33,970 nucleotides of DNA, from positions 1 to 33,970 of the forward strand of contig DATGSX010000149.1 in NCBI GenBank assembly GCA_035302145.1. The letters run 5' to 3'. The DNA is from JAJYTI01 sp035302145 (lineage in GTDB: Bacteria > Bacteroidota > Bacteroidia > Flavobacteriales > Flavobacteriaceae). A program made the position numbers and the translations under genes. Under the pieces are notes generated by a model, which had not been told where the DNA came from, searched no databases, and was given only the letters and a program-made list of their open reading frames with translations. Position 1 is the first letter of the stretch. Every line of letters begins with the position of its first letter. Below are positions 30,566 to 33,970 of this stretch, one piece after another.

Positions 30566-33526
30566 ATGTATGATTTTTTAGAAATAGAAGCTAAGTGGCA
30601 GAAGTATTGGGCAGACAACCAAACATTCAAGGCGATTAATCCAAAAGATGGAGATAAGTCTAAACCTAAATATTATGCTTTAGATATGTTTCCCTATCCT
30701 TCTGGAGCTGGATTGCACGTAGGACATCCATTGGGATATATTGCTAGTGATATATATTCGCGTTATAAGCGTCATAAAGGCTTTAATGTATTGCATCCTA
30801 TGGGTTATGATAGCTTTGGATTGCCAGCCGAGCAATATGCCATACAAACAGGACAACATCCTGCGACTACCACGCTCGAGAATATTGAAGTTTATAGAGC
30901 TCAATTAGATAAAATTGGCTTCTCTTTTGATTGGAGTAGAGAAGTACGCACTTCCGATCCTTCTTATTTTAAATGGACCCAGTGGATTTTTAAAGAGTTA
31001 TTCCATAGTTGGTACGATAACCAAGCCGATAAAGCAAGAGCTATTGACGACCTAGTTGCTATTTTTGAAAAAGACGGTACAGATAGTGTTCAGGCAGTTT
31101 GCGATGAGAATACGCCGAGCTTTACCGCTGAAGAGTGGAAAGCTTTTTCCGAAAAGAAAAAACAAGAAATACTACTAGATTATCGAATTGCTTATTTAGC
31201 AGAAACCCAAGTAAACTGGTGTCCTGAATTGGGAACTGTTTTAGCTAACGACGAAATTGTCAATGGGGTTTCAGAGCGTGGCGGACATCCAGTAGTGCGC
31301 AAAAAGATGAAGCAGTGGAGTATGCGAATAACGGCCTACACCGAGCGTTTACTACAAGGATTAAAAACCTTAGACTGGCCACAACCACTTAAAGACTTCC
31401 AAACTAATTGGATAGGAAAGTCAGTGGGGGCAAGTGTAGAATTCCCAGTTAAAGGTAAAGAAGATTTAAAGATAGAGGTGTTTACCACCAGACCTGATAC
31501 TATTTATGGAGTTAGCTTCCTAAACTTAGCACCAGACCATGACTTAGTGGCTGGGCTTACCACAGATACTCAGAAAGAAGCAGTGGAAGAATACCAAAAG
31601 AAAACTGCCGCCAAAAGTGAACGTGATAGACAAGCTAACATTAAGGATATTAGTGGAGTGTTTACCGGAAGTTATGCAGTTCATCCATTAACAGGAGAAG
31701 AAGTTCCTATCTGGCTAGCAGACTATGTGCTTTCTGGCTATGGAACAGGAGCTGTTATGTCGGTTCCATGTGGTGATGCCCGAGATTATAATTTTGCAAA
31801 ACACTTCGACCTGCCGATTCCAAATATCTTTAAGGATATCGACATCAGCGAAGAGCCACATTTAGCCAAAGAAAATACTTACATAGCAAATAGTGGTGCA
31901 TTTTCAGATTTATCAGTTGAGGAAGCTACCAAAGCTATTATTGAGAAACTAAAAGAGGAGGGAGCTGGAAAAGCAGAAACCACTTATAGGTTACGTGATG
32001 CAGTTTTCTCTAGACAACGCTATTGGGGCGAGCCATTCCCGATTTATTATAAAGACGGAATACCACAAACTATAGATATCAAGTATTTGCCACTGCATTT
32101 ACCAGAGGTGAAAAAGTATTTACCAACAGAAGATGGAGCACCACCTCTAGGGAGAGCAGATATTTGGGCATGGGATACAGAAAATAATAAGGTAGTGGCA
32201 TCTGATTTAGTAGATGATAAAACCATCTTCCCATTAGAGCTAAATACTATGCCTGGATGGGCTGGGAGTAGTTGGTATCTATTCCGATATATGGATGCTC
32301 ATAATGAAAATGAATTTGCCTCACCAGAAGCTTTAGATTATTGGGAGAATGTAGATTTGTACATCGGTGGAATTGAACACGCAGGAGGTCACTTGATATA
32401 TAGTAGATTCTGGACTAAATTCCTATACGATAGAGGTTACTTAAAAGTAAAAGAGCCTTTCCAAAAGCTTATAAATCAAGGAATGATCCTTGGAGAAAGC
32501 GCTTTGGTACGTGTATTAAATCTGAAGTTCGCTGGAACTACTGTAAGTTTTGCTATTAGTGCTTCCGATTATAAGAAGCTAGAACAAAACAAGGCCGATG
32601 AGATTGATTTAACCCCATATCAGAACCACTCTGACTTTCCGTCAGCTATTAAGTGGGAGGATTTAGATAAATCGAGTTTGTCGATAGAAAACACAAGAAG
32701 AATTCACGTTCTTATAGACTATGTGGATAACGATAATATATTAGATATAGAAGGAGCCAAAGCTTGGAGTATTGACTTTAAAGAGTTCTTGTTCCTTCCA
32801 GATGCCGATGGAAATTATGTAGTAGATAGGGAAGTAGATAAGATGTCGAAATCCAAGTTTAACGTGGTAAACCCTGATGTTATCTGCGAAAAGTATGGAG
32901 CCGACACTTTGCGTATGTACGAAATGTTCCTTGGCCCATTAGAGCAAGAGAAACCTTGGAGTACAGCCGGAATTTCAGGAGTACATGGATTTTTAAAGCG
33001 TTTCTGGAGGTTATTCCATACTGGTGAAAACGGAAGTGTTTTGGTAACAGACAAACCAGCAGCACCAGAGAGTTTAAAAACTCTACATAAGACCATAAAG
33101 AAAGTAGAGGAGGACATGGATAACTTTAGCTTCAATACTTCTATTTCTAGCTTTATGATTGCTGTTAACGAACTCACTGCACAGAAGTGTACTTCTCGTG
33201 AAGTCTTAGAGTCGTTAACCATATTAATATCGCCTTATGCACCACATATTGCCGAAGAGATATGGCAGCGACTGGGGCATAAAGAAAGTATTTCTACGGC
33301 ACCTTTCCCTGTTTTCGATCCAAGTGCTTTGGTAGAAGCGGTAAAGGAGTATCCTATTTCATTCAATGGTAAAGTGCGATTTAAATTGGAGTTAGATGCA
33401 GATTTATCTAAAGAAGAAATTGAAGGAATCGTAATGAGTCATGAAAAAACCCAAGCAGAGCTTGCTGGGCGAACGCCAAAACGTGTTATTGTAGTGCCAG
33501 GAAGAATTGTAAATATAGTAGGATAA
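30566..33526 (+). CDS. leuS: Leucyl-tRNA synthetase
   Basis: This class I synthetase charges tRNA-Leu and edits mischarged tRNA. It has 986 residues from the ATG at 30566, long for a bacterial LeuRS. Landmarks: HVGHPLGYIASD (the HIGH motif, about 50-61); a phylum-typical insertion (about 147-205); the CP1 editing domain (about 285-475) with TTRPDTIYG and GYGTGAVMSVP; the QRYWGEPFPI block; a leucine-specific insertion; KMSKSKFN near 758; and an anticodon-binding plus C-terminal domain ending RIVNIVG. AAGGAG at 30553-30558 sits 7 nt before ATG 30566 but only 1 nt before the in-frame ATG at 30560, so the second is chosen. Confidence 0.97.
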   Translation: MYDFLEIEAKWQKYWADNQTFKAINPKDGDKSKPKYYALDMFPYPSGAGLHVGHPLGYIASDIYSRYKRHKGFNVLHPMGYDSFGLPAEQYAIQTGQHPATTTLENIEVYRAQLDKIGFSFDWSREVRTSDPSYFKWTQWIFKELFHSWYDNQADKARAIDDLVAIFEKDGTDSVQAVCDENTPSFTAEEWKAFSEKKKQEILLDYRIAYLAETQVNWCPELGTVLANDEIVNGVSERGGHPVVRKKMKQWSMRITAYTERLLQGLKTLDWPQPLKDFQTNWIGKSVGASVEFPVKGKEDLKIEVFTTRPDTIYGVSFLNLAPDHDLVAGLTTDTQKEAVEEYQKKTAAKSERDRQANIKDISGVFTGSYAVHPLTGEEVPIWLADYVLSGYGTGAVMSVPCGDARDYNFAKHFDLPIPNIFKDIDISEEPHLAKENTYIANSGAFSDLSVEEATKAIIEKLKEEGAGKAETTYRLRDAVFSRQRYWGEPFPIYYKDGIPQTIDIKYLPLHLPEVKKYLPTEDGAPPLGRADIWAWDTENNKVVASDLVDDKTIFPLELNTMPGWAGSSWYLFRYMDAHNENEFASPEALDYWENVDLYIGGIEHAGGHLIYSRFWTKFLYDRGYLKVKEPFQKLINQGMILGESALVRVLNLKFAGTTVSFAISASDYKKLEQNKADEIDLTPYQNHSDFPSAIKWEDLDKSSLSIENTRRIHVLIDYVDNDNILDIEGAKAWSIDFKEFLFLPDADGNYVVDREVDKMSKSKFNVVNPDVICEKYGADTLRMYEMFLGPLEQEKPWSTAGISGVHGFLKRFWRLFHTGENGSVLVTDKPAAPESLKTLHKTIKKVEEDMDNFSFNTSISSFMIAVNELTAQKCTSREVLESLTILISPYAPHIAEEIWQRLGHKESISTAPFPVFDPSALVEAVKEYPISFNGKVRFKLELDADLSKEEIEGIVMSHEKTQAELAGRTPKRVIVVPGRIVNIVG

Positions 33527-33581
33527 ATTCTAGCACGACTTTTGCTATAACTAGTAATAAATAAAAAACACTGTAAAATCT

Positions 33582-33970
33582 ATGATGGGATATTATCTTA
33601 TTGCTGGGCTTATCTTTATTGTAAGCATGTATGTTAGCAATAAATTAAAAAGCAAATTCAAGCACTACTCTAAACTTCGATTGCAGAATGGAATGAGTGG
33701 AAAAGAAATTGCTGAAAAAATGCTTGCTGATAACGGAATAACCGATGTACAAGTTATCTCGGCACCAGGAATGCTAACCGATCACTACAATCCGATAAAT
33801 AAAACGGTAAATTTAAGTGAAGGCGTTTTTCACGAGCGAAATGCCGCTGCCGCTGCAGTAGCAGCCCATGAATGTGGTCACGCCGTACAACATGCTACAG
33901 CCTATAAGTATTTAACATTGCGTAGCAAGTTAGTACCTGTTGTAAGTGTAGCTTCTCGTTTTTCACAATT
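33582..33970 (+). CDS. Zinc metallopeptidase of the YugP type, 5' part only
   Basis: This runs off the right edge, with 129 codons visible. The protein starts MMGYYLIAGLIFIVSMYV (one N-terminal transmembrane helix, about 3-19), then LRLQNGMSGKEIAEKML and ISAPGMLTDHYNPINKTVNL, and the metalloprotease signature AAHECGHAVQHA. These are the marks of the membrane-bound YugP-like zinc peptidase family. The start may be ATG 33582 or ATG 33585. It lies 55 bp after leuS on the same strand. Confidence 0.92.
   Translation, partial: MMGYYLIAGLIFIVSMYVSNKLKSKFKHYSKLRLQNGMSGKEIAEKMLADNGITDVQVISAPGMLTDHYNPINKTVNLSEGVFHERNAAAAAVAAHECGHAVQHATAYKYLTLRSKLVPVVSVASRFSQ

Noticed and set aside
30367..30630. Minus-strand frame of 87 codons overlapping the leuS start
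   Set aside because: It runs across the leuS promoter and start codon, has no family resemblance and no terminator or promoter of its own.

Overview
The window comes from an AT-rich Bacteroidota chromosome, most likely a member of the Flavobacteriales. The lineage rests on several independent marks: a large secreted protein with a type IX secretion (T9SS) C-terminal sorting domain; ribosomal protein L21 carrying an extra helix-hairpin-helix domain; a TonB-dependent receptor with an N-terminal carboxypeptidase-like domain; the FtsX-DUF3098 pair; a DUF3127 protein; and repeated TAnnTTTG -7 boxes (with a TTG -33 where one is present), the promoter type of the primary sigma factor in this phylum. 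No rRNA, tRNA, CRISPR, integrase, transposase or phage gene was seen. This looks like core chromosome with a few variable patches.

Layout. 1-636 is the start of an unrecognised minus-strand gene, followed by 843 bp of AT-rich non-coding DNA. 1480-6183 encodes a 1567-residue modular T9SS cargo with seven fibronectin-III repeats, some nearly identical in DNA. 6386-7448 is the rplU-rpmA operon with a clear promoter and terminator. A DUF3332 lipoprotein and ahcY (minus) follow. 9632-11600 holds a phosphopantetheinyl transferase, then a PnuC-family vitamin transporter overlapping a NadR-like P-loop kinase. 12044-15858 is a tail-to-tail pair: a sigma-54-dependent response regulator (+) and a hybrid histidine kinase with receiver and Hpt domains (-). 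16005-18736 is a TPP riboswitch with its own intrinsic terminator, controlling a TonB-dependent receptor. Next come a lipoprotein resembling a Rieske domain without its cluster ligands, a greA-HIT operon with a structured leader, and a minus-strand orphan histidine kinase plus zinc-ribbon membrane protein. 22136-24792 has a flavin-reductase-like protein with a DUF3127 OB-fold protein, tag (-) and a thioredoxin-fold protein. On the minus strand a TonB-like protein and truB follow, and further on DUF3098 and ftsX. Between these lie a plus-strand serine hydrolase and a fructosamine-kinase-family gene. The window ends with leuS and the start of a YugP-type zinc metalloprotease.

How the genes work together. 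The most coherent story is vitamin uptake. The riboswitch makes the outer-membrane receptor a very likely thiamin (or thiamin-precursor) importer that is switched off by TPP. The nearby PnuC-family permease and P-loop kinase form a translationally coupled import-and-trap unit. Whether that unit handles thiamin (PnuT-like) or nicotinamide riboside cannot be settled from sequence alone. The two-component pair sits between these two transport units. The strongest regulatory observations are the mutually exclusive antiterminator and terminator in the TPP leader, a perfect palindrome in the pnuC leader, tandem terminators after a long non-coding stretch at 11601-12043, and a promoter followed at once by a terminator upstream of greA. 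I found no clearly new multi-gene system such as a defence island. The less explained items are the Rieske-like lipoprotein, the orphan kinase with its zinc-ribbon partner, and the acidic TonB-like protein.
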